Assembly (NCBI GenBank): GCA_964429915.1
Contig: CAYSDZ010000029.1
Coordinates: forward strand, 1 to 45,203
Origin: Alteromonas_F sp964429915
Lineage (GTDB): Bacteria; Pseudomonadota; Gammaproteobacteria; Enterobacterales; Alteromonadaceae
Reading direction: 5' to 3'
DNA length: 45,203 nt
Made by a program: the position numbers and the translations under genes. Positions 17,050 to 26,635 of the stretch are shown in pieces. How positions within the stretch are numbered: the first letter of the stretch is position 1; each line of letters begins with the position of its first letter. The notes below the pieces were generated by a model that was not told the DNA's origin, made no database searches, and saw only the letters and a list, made by a program, of their open reading frames with translations.

Positions 17050-18360
17050 ATGTCTGCTAAACAATCGGTAACCACACGAAGTGGAGATCGCATCGCAATT
17101 GTCGCTGGATTAAGAACCCCATTTGCAAAAATGGCCACTTACTTCCACGGTGTTCCTGCTGTCGATTTGGGAAAAATGGTAGTCAATGAATTACTTGTTC
17201 GTCATGGTGTAAAGCCAGAGTGGGTAGAGCAGGTGGTTTATGGGCAAGTTGTACAAATGCCCGAAGCGCCGAACATCGCTCGTGAAATCGTGCTTGGCAC
17301 TGGAATGAGTGTTCATACCGATGCTTATAGTGTATCGAGGGCTTGCGCAACTAGCTTTCAGTCTACCGTAAATATTGCTGAGTCAATGATGGCTGGCACA
17401 ATAGAAATCGGTGTTGCCGGAGGTGCTGACTCTACCTCAGTTTCTCCGATTGGCGTATCGAAAAATTTAGCGAGAGCGCTGGTAGACTTGCAAAAAACGA
17501 AGACCTTAGGTCAAAAATTAACGGTGTTAAAGCGCTTATCATTGAAAGATCTCTTGCCAGTACCGCCGGCTGTTGCGGAGTACTCTACAGGGCTATCAAT
17601 GGGACAAACTGCAGAACAAATGGCAAAAACTCACGCCATTAGTCGTGAAGAACAAGATGCCCTTGCACACCGTTCCCATACCCTAGCAGCCCAAAGTTGG
17701 GAGTCGGGAAAACTGGATGGTGAAGTAATGACCGCTTACGCTGAACCTTTTAAAGGGGCTTTGGGCAAAGATAATAATGTGCGATTTGATTCAAAGCTTG
17801 AGGGATATGCAAAGTTACGCCCAGTATTTGATAGAAAATATGGCTCAGTGACAGCGGCAAATGCAACACCGCTGACTGACGGTGCATCGGCAATATTGTT
17901 AATGACTGAAAGCAAAGCAAAAGCACTAGGCTACACGCCATTAGGGTTTATAAAAAGTTATGCGTTCAGTGCGATAGATGTATGGGAAGACATGCTAATG
18001 GGACCGTCTTACGCAAGCCCCCTTGCGCTTGATAGAGCCGGAATGAATCTTAGCGACTTAACGCTAATTGAAATGCATGAAGCGTTTGCTGCGCAGACCT
18101 TAGCGAATGTGAAAATGTTTGCCAGCGATAAATTTGCGCAAGAAAAACTAGGGCGAGATAAAGCAACGGGCGAAATAGATATGGACAAATTCAATGTGAT
18201 GGGCAGTTCTATTGCTTACGGCCATCCTTTTGCAGCGACGGGTACCCGAATGATCCCTCAAATGCTGAATGAGTTGCATCGTAGAGGAGGGGGGACCGGC
18301 TTAGTGACAGCGTGCGCCGCTGGTGGTTTAGGCGCAGCAATGATAGTTGAAACCGAATAA
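17050..18360 (+). CDS. fadI: Acetyl-CoA C-acyltransferase FadI (3-ketoacyl-CoA thiolase, beta subunit)
   Basis: Thiolytic last step of fatty-acid beta-oxidation, cleaving 3-ketoacyl-CoA with CoA to acetyl-CoA and a shortened acyl-CoA. The 436 residues match E. coli FadI in length. The nucleophilic Cys is C99 (SRACATSFQ). The catalytic His is in AYGHPFAATG, and the second Cys is C422 (VTACAAGGLG). The ATG at 17050 has an AGGTG ribosome-binding site five bases upstream. Membership of the FadI (anaerobic/long-chain, trifunctional-like) rather than FadA type rests on its length and on being upstream of fadJ. The gene end and the fadJ start are nearly contiguous, so they form an operon for the alpha2beta2 complex. 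Confidence 0.97.
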   Translation: MSAKQSVTTRSGDRIAIVAGLRTPFAKMATYFHGVPAVDLGKMVVNELLVRHGVKPEWVEQVVYGQVVQMPEAPNIAREIVLGTGMSVHTDAYSVSRACATSFQSTVNIAESMMAGTIEIGVAGGADSTSVSPIGVSKNLARALVDLQKTKTLGQKLTVLKRLSLKDLLPVPPAVAEYSTGLSMGQTAEQMAKTHAISREEQDALAHRSHTLAAQSWESGKLDGEVMTAYAEPFKGALGKDNNVRFDSKLEGYAKLRPVFDRKYGSVTAANATPLTDGASAILLMTESKAKALGYTPLGFIKSYAFSAIDVWEDMLMGPSYASPLALDRAGMNLSDLTLIEMHEAFAAQTLANVKMFASDKFAQEKLGRDKATGEIDMDKFNVMGSSIAYGHPFAATGTRMIPQMLNELHRRGGGTGLVTACAAGGLGAAMIVETE

Positions 18361-18371
18361 TGGAGCATGCA

Positions 18372-20489
18372 ATGACTGACACGTTCACCTTACACAAAAA
18401 AGATAACGGCATTGCCATACTCACAATAGATGTGCCTAACGAAAGTATGAACACATTGAAGGTGGAATTTGGCGAGCAAATCAACGCCATGCTTGATGAT
18501 ATCGACAAAGACACCACAATCAAAGGCGTAGTTTTAGTGAGTGGCAAGAGCAATTCCTTCGTTGCAGGTGCTGATATTTCAATGTTAGCTAACTGTACAA
18601 CTGCTGAAGATGCGCAAGCGATTGCAAAAGGCGGCCAAGACGTATTTGATCGAATTGAAAATATGCGCGCTACGTTTGTAGCTGCAATACATGGTCCTGC
18701 GTTAGGTGGCGGCTTAGAGTTGGCACTAGCTTGCCACTATCGTATTTGTACAGATTCTGCCTCTACTCAGTTGGGTTTACCCGAAGTGCAATTAGGTTTA
18801 CTTCCCGGTAGTGGTGGTACGCAGCGCTTACCACGACTTATTGGTATTCAGCCCGCAATGACAATGATGTTAACAGGCGCTGCAAAACGTCCGGCACAAG
18901 CAAAAAAGCTGGGGATTGTTGACGATGTCGTACCGCACAGTGTCTTACTGACTGTCGCTGAGCTATTTGCATTAAAAAAGAAGCCAACACGTAAGCCGCC
19001 TCAAAAGGGGGTCGTAAATAAAGCGCTTGAGCAAACCCGTTTTGGACGCGACTTTATGTTCAAAAAAGCACGCGAACAAACGCTAGCAAAAACCAAGGGT
19101 AACTATCCTGCGCCTCTTAACATTATCGACGTAATAGAAAAAGGCATAAATAGTGGTTTTGCTGCGGGTCTACGAGTTGAATCACAACGTTTTGGCGAAT
19201 TGGTGATGACGCCAGAGTCAAACGCCTTACGACAAATATTCTTTGCTACTACCGAGATGAAAAAAGAGCAAGGTGTCGAAGGGGTAGCGCCTGATACTGT
19301 CAAAAAAGTGGGCATATTGGGTGGAGGGTTAATGGGCGGTGGCATCGCGTTTGTCTCTGCTACAAAAGCAGGCGTGCCAGTTAGAATAAAAGATATCCGT
19401 CCTGATGGCATAGCGAACGCAATGAAATACAGCTACGACTTGCTCAACGCCAAGGTGAAACGGCGTTTTATTAAGAAGTCAGAGATGCAAAAGCAATTAA
19501 ACAGACTGACGGGTACACTCGATTATCGTGGTATGCAAGACGCTGACATCATTATTGAAGCGGTGTTTGAAGACTTAGACCTAAAGCAAAGCATGGTCAG
19601 CGATATAGAAACCCATTGCGCACAAACGACCATTTTTGCTTCCAATACCTCATCGATTCCAATTGGTGATATAGCGGCAAAAGCACAACGACCTGAAAAT
19701 ATCATTGGGCTACATTATTTTTCTCCCGTTGATAAAATGCCCCTGGCAGAAGTTATCGCTACAGATAAAACCGCCGACACAACCATTTCAACCACAGTGG
19801 CCTTTGCCAGAAAGCAGGGTAAGACCCCAATCGTGGTAAAAGACGGCGCAGGCTTTTACGTGAACCGTATTCTGGCACCGTATATGAACGAAGCTGCGTG
19901 TATTCTTTTAGAGGGTGAGCCCATTGAGCACATCGATAAGTCGCTTGTGAAATTTGGCTTTCCTGTTGGGCCTGTAAAACTGTTAGACGAAGTGGGTATT
20001 GATGTAGGAACCAAAATTATTCCTTTCTTGGTAGAGGAGTTTGGTGAGCGTTTCGAAGCACCTAGCGCTTTTGATAAAGTGTTGGAAGACGACAGAAAAG
20101 GTAAGAAGAACGGCCGAGGGTTTTATTTGTACGAAGGTAAAAAGCCGGGTAAAGAAGTAGACGAAAGTGTCTATTCTTTGTTATCACTCAATCCCGAAAA
20201 ACGCATAGCATCTGAAACACTTGCAGAGCGTTGCGTGCTGATGATGCTGAACGAAGCAGCACGCTGCTTAGATGAAGGCGTCATTCGCAATGCTAGAGAT
20301 GGCGATATTGGTGCTATTTTTGGCATTGGTTTCCCGCCTTTCCTTGGTGGTCCTTTTCGCTATATGGACACGCTTGGTATTGATAAGGTGGTCAGTAAGC
20401 TTAATCATTACGCTGACGCAGTGGATAAGAAATTTACCCCTGCTGAATGTTTGGTAGCGATGTCAGAACAAAACAAACGTTTTTATTAG
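18372..20489 (+). CDS. fadJ: Multifunctional fatty-acid oxidation protein FadJ (alpha subunit)
   Basis: Bifunctional enoyl-CoA hydratase and L-3-hydroxyacyl-CoA dehydrogenase. The N-terminal crotonase domain (about 1-190) has the oxyanion region GPALGGGLELALAC and LPEVQLGLLPGSGGTQRLPR. The NAD-binding Rossmann start is GILGGGLMGGGIAF, followed by the 3HCDH domains with HYFSPVDKMPL and the C-terminal repeat (FPPFLGGPFRYMD). I choose the ATG at 18372 (MTDTFTLHKK, 705 residues) because GGAG ends six bases upstream. An in-frame ATG at 18360 overlaps the fadI stop (TAATG), lacks a Shine-Dalgarno and would add only four residues. It partners with FadI. Confidence 0.96.
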   Translation: MTDTFTLHKKDNGIAILTIDVPNESMNTLKVEFGEQINAMLDDIDKDTTIKGVVLVSGKSNSFVAGADISMLANCTTAEDAQAIAKGGQDVFDRIENMRATFVAAIHGPALGGGLELALACHYRICTDSASTQLGLPEVQLGLLPGSGGTQRLPRLIGIQPAMTMMLTGAAKRPAQAKKLGIVDDVVPHSVLLTVAELFALKKKPTRKPPQKGVVNKALEQTRFGRDFMFKKAREQTLAKTKGNYPAPLNIIDVIEKGINSGFAAGLRVESQRFGELVMTPESNALRQIFFATTEMKKEQGVEGVAPDTVKKVGILGGGLMGGGIAFVSATKAGVPVRIKDIRPDGIANAMKYSYDLLNAKVKRRFIKKSEMQKQLNRLTGTLDYRGMQDADIIIEAVFEDLDLKQSMVSDIETHCAQTTIFASNTSSIPIGDIAAKAQRPENIIGLHYFSPVDKMPLAEVIATDKTADTTISTTVAFARKQGKTPIVVKDGAGFYVNRILAPYMNEAACILLEGEPIEHIDKSLVKFGFPVGPVKLLDEVGIDVGTKIIPFLVEEFGERFEAPSAFDKVLEDDRKGKKNGRGFYLYEGKKPGKEVDESVYSLLSLNPEKRIASETLAERCVLMMLNEAARCLDEGVIRNARDGDIGAIFGIGFPPFLGGPFRYMDTLGIDKVVSKLNHYADAVDKKFTPAECLVAMSEQNKRFY

Positions 20490-20499
20490 CTCTTCTTAT

Positions 20500-20531
20500 T
20501 GCACTCCTTTGCCGATGTGCTTAGGAGTGCA
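20500..20531 (+). terminator. Hairpin downstream of fadJ, probable terminator
   Basis: Perfect 9-bp stem TGCACTCCT/AGGAGTGCA with a 14-base loop, 10 bases past the fadJ stop. The following bases (ATATTACTTGTTTTG) are only moderately T-rich, so termination may be weak. It lies between the convergent fadJ and cti genes. Confidence 0.5.
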
Positions 20532-20562
20532 TATTACTTGTTTTGAATACTCATTCCAAAAC

Positions 20563-22932
20563 TTATAAGTTTTCCAAGCGATTGAAATCAAAATAGCCAA
20601 ATTTTACCGGTTCGTTTTGAAGGTAATGCTCATGAAGCTGATCGCTAAACTGCCAAAACCTCTCTGATGACCGCCTAACGCCATATTTTTCGAATAGCAC
20701 AGTTAAATCGGTCTCGCTCGACAACGCAGCAATATCCTGTACAAAACGTTCAAACTCGTCTAACCGGACGTTAAAAAACGCGTTGGGATGCGAGCTTAAA
20801 AAACCATGAGCAAAGGTGACTGTATCTTCTTCAGGTATTCGACGCGCTTTCTCGGCAACAATATGCGAAATATTTGTATAGGCATTATTTTTCGTTAAAG
20901 AATAAAAATGGCTTGTGTTATTTTTGTCAAACACTCGAACAAAACTTGCTTGTGGTAACTGGTTCGCTGCAATTCCTCTGACTTTATTCAAGGTCTGAGC
21001 TGCATTAAGGAAGTCATCGCTGTCAAAACCTCTTGCTGCTGAGTGTTCTTTATTGGCCGCTTTCTTTGTGTGTTCTTTGACCATCGCATAGAGTTCATTA
21101 AGCGGCGTGTCAGTTTTGTAAACAATACTGGTATCGCCATTATAGCGATTCGCAGATTGTACAAATTTTTCAACCGGACTCACAAACCCTCTATACCAAT
21201 GATTCCATACCTGTGTTCGAGCTTGTTTAGGTAGTAAAGAAAGAAAATTACTTTCGCCTTCCATCCGCAAAAAATCCATGTACATTCTGCTATTGAGTTG
21301 ATGGCCTATGTTTCCGTAAACATCGTATCCTGCTACTAATAAATAATGGATCCGCTCAAATAAAGGGTATGTAATTATCCATGCGGTTTGTGGTTTGTCA
21401 CCGACTAGCCCCTTCACTACAGTCGCTGCGTCGTTATGTCTAAAAACGGTAAGAGCTAAATTATCGTTGTTTTTATCACCTTGCCAAATCATTGATAAAT
21501 CTTTAGGGAAAGCACGTTCGGCGTTTTCCTTCAAAAAAGCATTACGAGCTTCAATGTAGTCGCGCTCTTGATCAGCATACGCAAGCCAATTGGTCGGGAG
21601 GGCGTTACTGTCAGCTTCCGCAGGCATGCTGATTTTTTCGCGAAAGCGGTCAAGAAAATCTGCTTCATGCTCTACGGCGTTCAGATTGGGATCCGCAAAC
21701 ACCACCCAAAAATGGTCATTAATAACATTTAATGCCATTTGGCCCCTACACACTGGCCCTTTTATAAATTGCATGATGGTATATTGGGCTTCATCTAATA
21801 GAAACTGATATCGCGATTTCACGGGTATGGCGCTAAACGTCGTAAACGGATTTGCCGCTTTTTCAGGTTCATAGCTTGGTAATGTGGTGACTTCATAGTC
21901 TGCTTCAATAAACCATTGGCTGTACTTTTTAAGTCTGTTGTCGTTGAGAGCAAATGGCATGTGTACTTTGTCTACAATGGTTTGACGAACAGGCTCGAAC
22001 CGGTAATAAACGCGCTTCACTTTTGGATCGCTAAAAGGCCTTCGTGTGGCAATAATATCAATAGGCTCGCCTGGAGGAGAGTAAGAACGAAACAACCTAA
22101 AAAAGCGTGGGCGAGCCGTTTCTGACTGACTAAAATAAAAGTGGGCGATAAAAAAGTGCTCATAGAGATACCGAGCCATTAACTGACTTTTCATGTCATT
22201 GCTATTTAAAAACGTTTCCCACTTTTCTATTCCTTGACTATCTGCTTCACTGATAATCTGCTGAGGAGCTGCCGGACTACCCAAATCCAGCCAACGCTTT
22301 ATTGTATTGTGTTCCGTTTCGTTTAACGCAGGTAAGCCATATGGCATGCCCCAAAGGGGATAGTCTTTTTGATAACCGGCATGCTCTTCATAGGTAGGGC
22401 ATTGCAAATCGCGATTAATATCTAGCTTAAAACTTTTATCAAGCTTTGCGTTTGCCTGCATGGGGTGCGCTTGTTTTTGCGCCAACATGGCCATCAGAAG
22501 GCTTCCTCGTTCGCCTTCTTTTTTTCTGTTATCCTCGTTCATTACCGGATGAAATTCCTTTTCTCTCCACTCACTGGCAGAGTGAGCATCAATAAATAAG
22601 CGAGTTAAATTTGCAGCAATTAATCTATCTCCTTTATAAACGGGCTTTTTATTAGCACCGCGAGCCACCCCCTCGTATGAACCTAGTTTCAACTGACAAG
22701 GCGCGTCGTAACACGCATGGCAAACGACACAGCGTTTGTCCATAATGGGCTTTACCTGTGTGTCAAAATTAAACGAAGTATCGATTGGCGGCATATCGAA
22801 TGGGCTTTTTTCATCTGCTTCGGGTGCTTTAGTACAGGCCGTTATGAATCCGCAACAAAGAAAAGCGAGAACGACAATCATGCTTTTTTTGTCTGGTAGA
22901 GTGTTTTGCTTATTATTTTTTGTTTTACCCAT
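20563..22932 (-). CDS. cti: Fatty acid cis/trans isomerase, haem-containing predicted lipoprotein
   Basis: Cti converts cis-unsaturated acyl chains of membrane phospholipids to trans in place, a quick response to solvents and heat known from Pseudomonas and Vibrio. The 789-residue protein has a basic N-terminus, a hydrophobic signal (about 18-32) and a lipobox ITAC with C33 as the predicted lipidated Cys. It also has a single cytochrome c haem motif CVVCH (68-72) inside the family's CVVCHACYDAPCQLK segment. The remaining length matches the family and includes GMPYGLPALNETE. A lipid anchor plus haem suits a periplasmic enzyme acting on the membrane face. It lies 67 bases after the M16 peptidase gene on the same strand and converges with fadJ. 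No clear SD precedes the ATG. Confidence 0.93.
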   Translation of the reverse strand: MGKTKNNKQNTLPDKKSMIVVLAFLCCGFITACTKAPEADEKSPFDMPPIDTSFNFDTQVKPIMDKRCVVCHACYDAPCQLKLGSYEGVARGANKKPVYKGDRLIAANLTRLFIDAHSASEWREKEFHPVMNEDNRKKEGERGSLLMAMLAQKQAHPMQANAKLDKSFKLDINRDLQCPTYEEHAGYQKDYPLWGMPYGLPALNETEHNTIKRWLDLGSPAAPQQIISEADSQGIEKWETFLNSNDMKSQLMARYLYEHFFIAHFYFSQSETARPRFFRLFRSYSPPGEPIDIIATRRPFSDPKVKRVYYRFEPVRQTIVDKVHMPFALNDNRLKKYSQWFIEADYEVTTLPSYEPEKAANPFTTFSAIPVKSRYQFLLDEAQYTIMQFIKGPVCRGQMALNVINDHFWVVFADPNLNAVEHEADFLDRFREKISMPAEADSNALPTNWLAYADQERDYIEARNAFLKENAERAFPKDLSMIWQGDKNNDNLALTVFRHNDAATVVKGLVGDKPQTAWIITYPLFERIHYLLVAGYDVYGNIGHQLNSRMYMDFLRMEGESNFLSLLPKQARTQVWNHWYRGFVSPVEKFVQSANRYNGDTSIVYKTDTPLNELYAMVKEHTKKAANKEHSAARGFDSDDFLNAAQTLNKVRGIAANQLPQASFVRVFDKNNTSHFYSLTKNNAYTNISHIVAEKARRIPEEDTVTFAHGFLSSHPNAFFNVRLDEFERFVQDIAALSSETDLTVLFEKYGVRRSSERFWQFSDQLHEHYLQNEPVKFGYFDFNRLENL

Positions 22933-22999
22933 TTAGTATACTACCCATAGGGGACCTCAATGTATTGACACAGTAGTTACCGATTTTATTCGGCAAAGA

Positions 23000-25732
23000 T
23001 CATTTGTTACTTACATATTGTGCATTAGCTTTAAAAGCATCTAAATCATTTATAGGTTTGCCCAATTCGTTGCTAATCGAGGAGTATTTACCCGGAGCGT
23101 ACAGTAACATTTCACCAAAGTTTTCGCGTTGAATTACAGATTTACTTATGCTGACTAATTGCTCAAAAGAAAAAGACTCTATCGCCTTAATTAACTGCTG
23201 CTTGGGTGACTGTGTTGGGTTTCCAGACGCTAAATCAAGCCACATGCGTTGCGACTGCATTGCTAAGTTAGTGTCAGGATCAGACACTTGTTTAAGTAAG
23301 TTGTTGCGGATATTTGGCCAGAAGCTTTTATAAAGTGCTAAATTATTTATTTGTTCTTTCAGAAAAGACATCATCGCCAAAAAGAGCTCGTTAGCACTAT
23401 AGGTCGGACTTTGCACATAAAATACAATGCCGGGGTGTTGGTTATGAGGTGCATACCCAGTGCCGACAACATAGCCTAGCTGCTGTTCTGTGCGTAAAGC
23501 ATTAAAGTACGGGCCTGCAATCAGTTGATCTAACAACATGCAATATGCCGTGTATGTGGGCGTCGCCTTGGGGGCTTGAAGATAAAATACTACTGCCGCA
23601 TCATCGTGTTCGCATTGAACCTCATTTACCCACATTTTACCTGCGCCTAAAGCAACGACATGTCTCGCAATGGGGGTATCGCTCCATTGCTGGTCGAGTG
23701 CGGAAATAGTGTTTGACCAGGTGTTGGCATCTTCCATACTCCAATTTCCGTTCAGCAACGATTCACTAAAAGCAGGGTTAAACCCCTGTGAAAGCCCGTG
23801 TTGAAAACTTTCATAGTGAGCGCTTTCTAAGGATTCTATTAATTTAGCTGGCGCGTATGTGTAGCGTTGAATAATCACGCCCAAGCGAGTGAGTAGACGA
23901 TTAATGGGTTTGTTCAGCAAGCTATTGGCGAGTGCGCGTTTTTGAGCTTGACGTGCCTGCTCAAACTCGCTGAGACTGATTGAGTGATTGAGACATGTGT
24001 GAAGAACTTGCTTGGCAAGAGGTAAAAGGACATGCGTAAATCCTCGACAATGCAAAGTAAAGCCGCATTGGTGACCGTAAGTACGAAAATGAAGCCCTGC
24101 AATTTCAGCTTGATACAGTGACTCTTGTAAATGCGTATTGATGGCGTGCAGCCAAATACGTTTCACCGCACTGGAGTGGCTATCCATGCAAAGATTTTGC
24201 AGATCAAAGCTTGAATACAAATCCCCTTTGACCGTATTGAAAGTATGATCTTGACGAAACCAAACCTGTTTGCCTTTCTCCCCTAAAACATCAAGTGCTT
24301 TCCACAAGGGTTCTCTTGGTTTTAATGTAGGTGATGTACTTAAAAACGGATTGCGTTGAGGTAGATGAATTGAAGCAACAGGCTCAGGGTGTTGGCAGCG
24401 TTTAGATAGGTTATCGTCGAGAGAGGCGCAGTGATACTCTGCTTCGTAGTATTTGCAGGCTTTCGTCGTTTTCGCAGAAGGAGAGATCAGTTTCATTCGT
24501 ATGTTGTTGACTGTCATCCAGCCCAATGCTGCTAAGAGTTCGGGACCACTACATCGCTGTTTACTTAAAAAATCCACATCTTCAAATAAGCGTTCGGCAT
24601 AATCGCAAACGGTATCAATAGAGGGCGGAGACTCACTGAATTCTCTGGCTAAATAGTCGAGCTGAGCTTTTTCATCGCGCCGCCAAGACGCATCATCCCG
24701 CTTAACTAACAGTAAAGTGTAGAACAACGCGTTAAGAATGCCTGAAAGCGTCGTTTCTCCCAAAGCGGTAAGCTGTATGTTTAAATTAAAATCTTTAAAA
24801 CGACTCCCTTCAATGCCACTGCCAGCGACCAAGTTAGTGGCCCAGCCTTTCATTCTCAAATAAGCAAGAAGACTTCCTTCACTCTCGTCACCTAAAATAT
24901 GACTTAGATAAAATAACGCGTTTTCTAAGGGTTTAATGTCGGTTTGGAATGCAAAAGTGATGATGAGTCTGCGCGCCTCTTGCAAGGGTTTTATGGTAAT
25001 GAGTGTTTTAAGATCTTGTTCGCGATACAAAGCAGGCCAATTTGGTTTTACAGGCTCACCTTCGGGTAAAGCTTCTAACGCATTTGTCAGTAGAGAAATA
25101 GTGTGTTCTGAGAACGTCGGTGCAGACAACGCAACTCGAATATTCGTTTTCGAATAATATCGTTGGTGGAAGGCAGATAATTGCGTTTTAAGTGTGTCAA
25201 TATCCCAACGGCTAAATAACTCAGCATTGCCAACAGAAAATTTGCTAAACGGGTGAGCTGGATTACAGGTTTCTTTGTGTATTTGATAAAGCCGCCGTAA
25301 TTCGTCTTTGCGTTTGAATTGAAATTCAGCGTCAATCGCGTTGATTTCTTTTTTTATCATGTTGGGTAAAAAAAGAGGTGAAAAAATAGCCCCGATAAAT
25401 GCAGGAATAATAGTATCAATATATTGATGCGGACAGCTAAAATGATAATTTGCATATTCACCAGAAGTCCAAGCATTCACATTTCCGCCGTGTTGCTGGA
25501 TAGTTTCAATAATTTCATTGGGGCCGGGATGCGTTTCACTGCCTAAAAACAGCAAGTGTTCTAAAAGATGCGCTAAACCTTGCATTTTCTCGGGATCAAA
25601 AAAATGTCCAGCTCTTACAGACACTGAGAAATGTACTGTAGCGCTATTAGTCACTTCTATACCGAGAAAAGGGTTAGCCCCTTTTACGGAATGAAAGGCT
25701 GTATGTTCATTCAACACGCATTTTATTTTCAA
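23000..25732 (-). CDS. M16 family zinc metallopeptidase (insulinase/protease III-like)
   Basis: A 910-residue M16A peptidase with the inverted zinc motif HLLEH (55-59) and the third ligand E136 in EINAIDAEF, at the spacing usual for the family (HxxEH-x76-E). Four M16 half-domains fill the length, with the C-terminal non-catalytic segment TEQQLGYVVGTG typical of insulysin and protease III. It starts MKIKCVLNEH with no signal peptide, unlike E. coli PtrA, which is periplasmic, so this protein is predicted cytosolic. Substrate unknown; short peptides are likely. Start chosen at 25732, 94 bases from divergent sixA. Confidence 0.92.
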   Translation of the reverse strand: MKIKCVLNEHTAFHSVKGANPFLGIEVTNSATVHFSVSVRAGHFFDPEKMQGLAHLLEHLLFLGSETHPGPNEIIETIQQHGGNVNAWTSGEYANYHFSCPHQYIDTIIPAFIGAIFSPLFLPNMIKKEINAIDAEFQFKRKDELRRLYQIHKETCNPAHPFSKFSVGNAELFSRWDIDTLKTQLSAFHQRYYSKTNIRVALSAPTFSEHTISLLTNALEALPEGEPVKPNWPALYREQDLKTLITIKPLQEARRLIITFAFQTDIKPLENALFYLSHILGDESEGSLLAYLRMKGWATNLVAGSGIEGSRFKDFNLNIQLTALGETTLSGILNALFYTLLLVKRDDASWRRDEKAQLDYLAREFSESPPSIDTVCDYAERLFEDVDFLSKQRCSGPELLAALGWMTVNNIRMKLISPSAKTTKACKYYEAEYHCASLDDNLSKRCQHPEPVASIHLPQRNPFLSTSPTLKPREPLWKALDVLGEKGKQVWFRQDHTFNTVKGDLYSSFDLQNLCMDSHSSAVKRIWLHAINTHLQESLYQAEIAGLHFRTYGHQCGFTLHCRGFTHVLLPLAKQVLHTCLNHSISLSEFEQARQAQKRALANSLLNKPINRLLTRLGVIIQRYTYAPAKLIESLESAHYESFQHGLSQGFNPAFSESLLNGNWSMEDANTWSNTISALDQQWSDTPIARHVVALGAGKMWVNEVQCEHDDAAVVFYLQAPKATPTYTAYCMLLDQLIAGPYFNALRTEQQLGYVVGTGYAPHNQHPGIVFYVQSPTYSANELFLAMMSFLKEQINNLALYKSFWPNIRNNLLKQVSDPDTNLAMQSQRMWLDLASGNPTQSPKQQLIKAIESFSFEQLVSISKSVIQRENFGEMLLYAPGKYSSISNELGKPINDLDAFKANAQYVSNK

Positions 25733-25826
25733 TGGACGACTCTAGTTCGTTTTAATTGCGTTAGTCTCTTGCTAAGGCGGTCAAATTTGTTATCGTAACC
25801 AAAGTTAAAGTTTAAGCACAATATAC

Positions 25827-26348
25827 ATGTCTGGTCAAAGTAGTACGCATCAAAGTAAGGTAACATTTTATGTTATGCGTCATGGCATGGCGGAGTCTAA
25901 TGCTAATACAGACGAACTCAGGCAGCTCAACGAATTTGGTGAGCGCCAAGTATTAGATACATCAATATGGTTTGAAGAGAAGGAAAAGCTTAGCCATGTT
26001 GATATGGCGTTTGTTAGTCCGTATCTTCGGGCACAGCAAACTTATGATGTGTTTAAACGTGATTTGTCGATTGAGCAATGGTTTAATTGCGATATGATCA
26101 CGCCAGATAGCAGTCCAAACGTTTTTCATGATTACTTGCTTGGATTATTGCAAACTAAAGGTAATGATAATAAAAACCTTAGTATTTTAGTTGTGAGTCA
26201 CATGCCGTTTGTTAGTTTGTTTTTGGGCGAGCTGCTTTACAGTGGGAAGGCAGAAATTTTCAATACCGGCTCTCTTGCAATTGTAAAATGCGACAGGTGT
26301 AGTTTAAAAGGCCAACTGGTTCAGCACTATCAAAGTTTGATTCAATAA
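25827..26348 (+). CDS. sixA: SixA-type phosphohistidine phosphatase (histidine phosphatase superfamily)
   Basis: A 173-residue branch-1 histidine phosphatase. The catalytic RHG is at residues 18-20 (VMRHGMAE), a second Arg is in SPYLRAQQT and the second catalytic His is in VVSHMPFVS. The small size and lack of a cap domain fit SixA, which dephosphorylates HPt domains (ArcB in E. coli) or the nitrogen phosphotransferase protein NPr. The N-terminus is about 10 residues longer than E. coli SixA. It is divergent from the M16 peptidase and 110 bases before a small orphan ORF. No strong ribosome-binding site precedes the ATG. Confidence 0.9.
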   Translation: MSGQSSTHQSKVTFYVMRHGMAESNANTDELRQLNEFGERQVLDTSIWFEEKEKLSHVDMAFVSPYLRAQQTYDVFKRDLSIEQWFNCDMITPDSSPNVFHDYLLGLLQTKGNDNKNLSILVVSHMPFVSLFLGELLYSGKAEIFNTGSLAIVKCDRCSLKGQLVQHYQSLIQ

Positions 26349-26458
26349 TTGCGTCTTTACGTAAATATCTCAAGAAATTTCCGCTATCACCGATACATCT
26401 TCTGAGAGGTCATTTGTCGCTAGTTGCGGCGAAATTTGAGGTTATGGAGTTTGGGATT

Positions 26459-26635
26459 ATGAGATCAAATACTCTACCAGAACAGTTAAAAATTGCTTTG
26501 CAGCGACATTTGGAAGATTCAGATATTCGAGATGAGCCGGATACAGCAATACTCATGAACAAGCTGAGTGTTTTATCAGACAAAGTAAGTGAAGCAAAGC
26601 AGCGTGCCCTGGCACTGCGAAAACAAAAGAACTAA
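26459..26635 (+). CDS. Small hypothetical protein (58 residues)
   Basis: I do not recognise this family. The ORF starts MRSNTLPEQLK at 26459, preceded by GGAG nine bases upstream. It is predicted all-helical, with an acidic middle (EDSDIRDEPD) and a basic, coiled-coil-like C-terminus (KVSEAKQRALALRKQKN). An alternative TTG start at 26414 would add 15 residues but has no better signal. It is downstream of sixA on the same strand and its stop overlaps the corB stop tail-to-tail by four bases. The clean amphipathic pattern and SD support a real gene. Confidence 0.6.
   Translation: MRSNTLPEQLKIALQRHLEDSDIRDEPDTAILMNKLSVLSDKVSEAKQRALALRKQKN

Noticed and set aside
18209..18553. Minus-strand ORF of 114 codons across the fadI/fadJ junction
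   Set aside because: Antisense to two conserved enzymes, no SD, no protein-like pattern.
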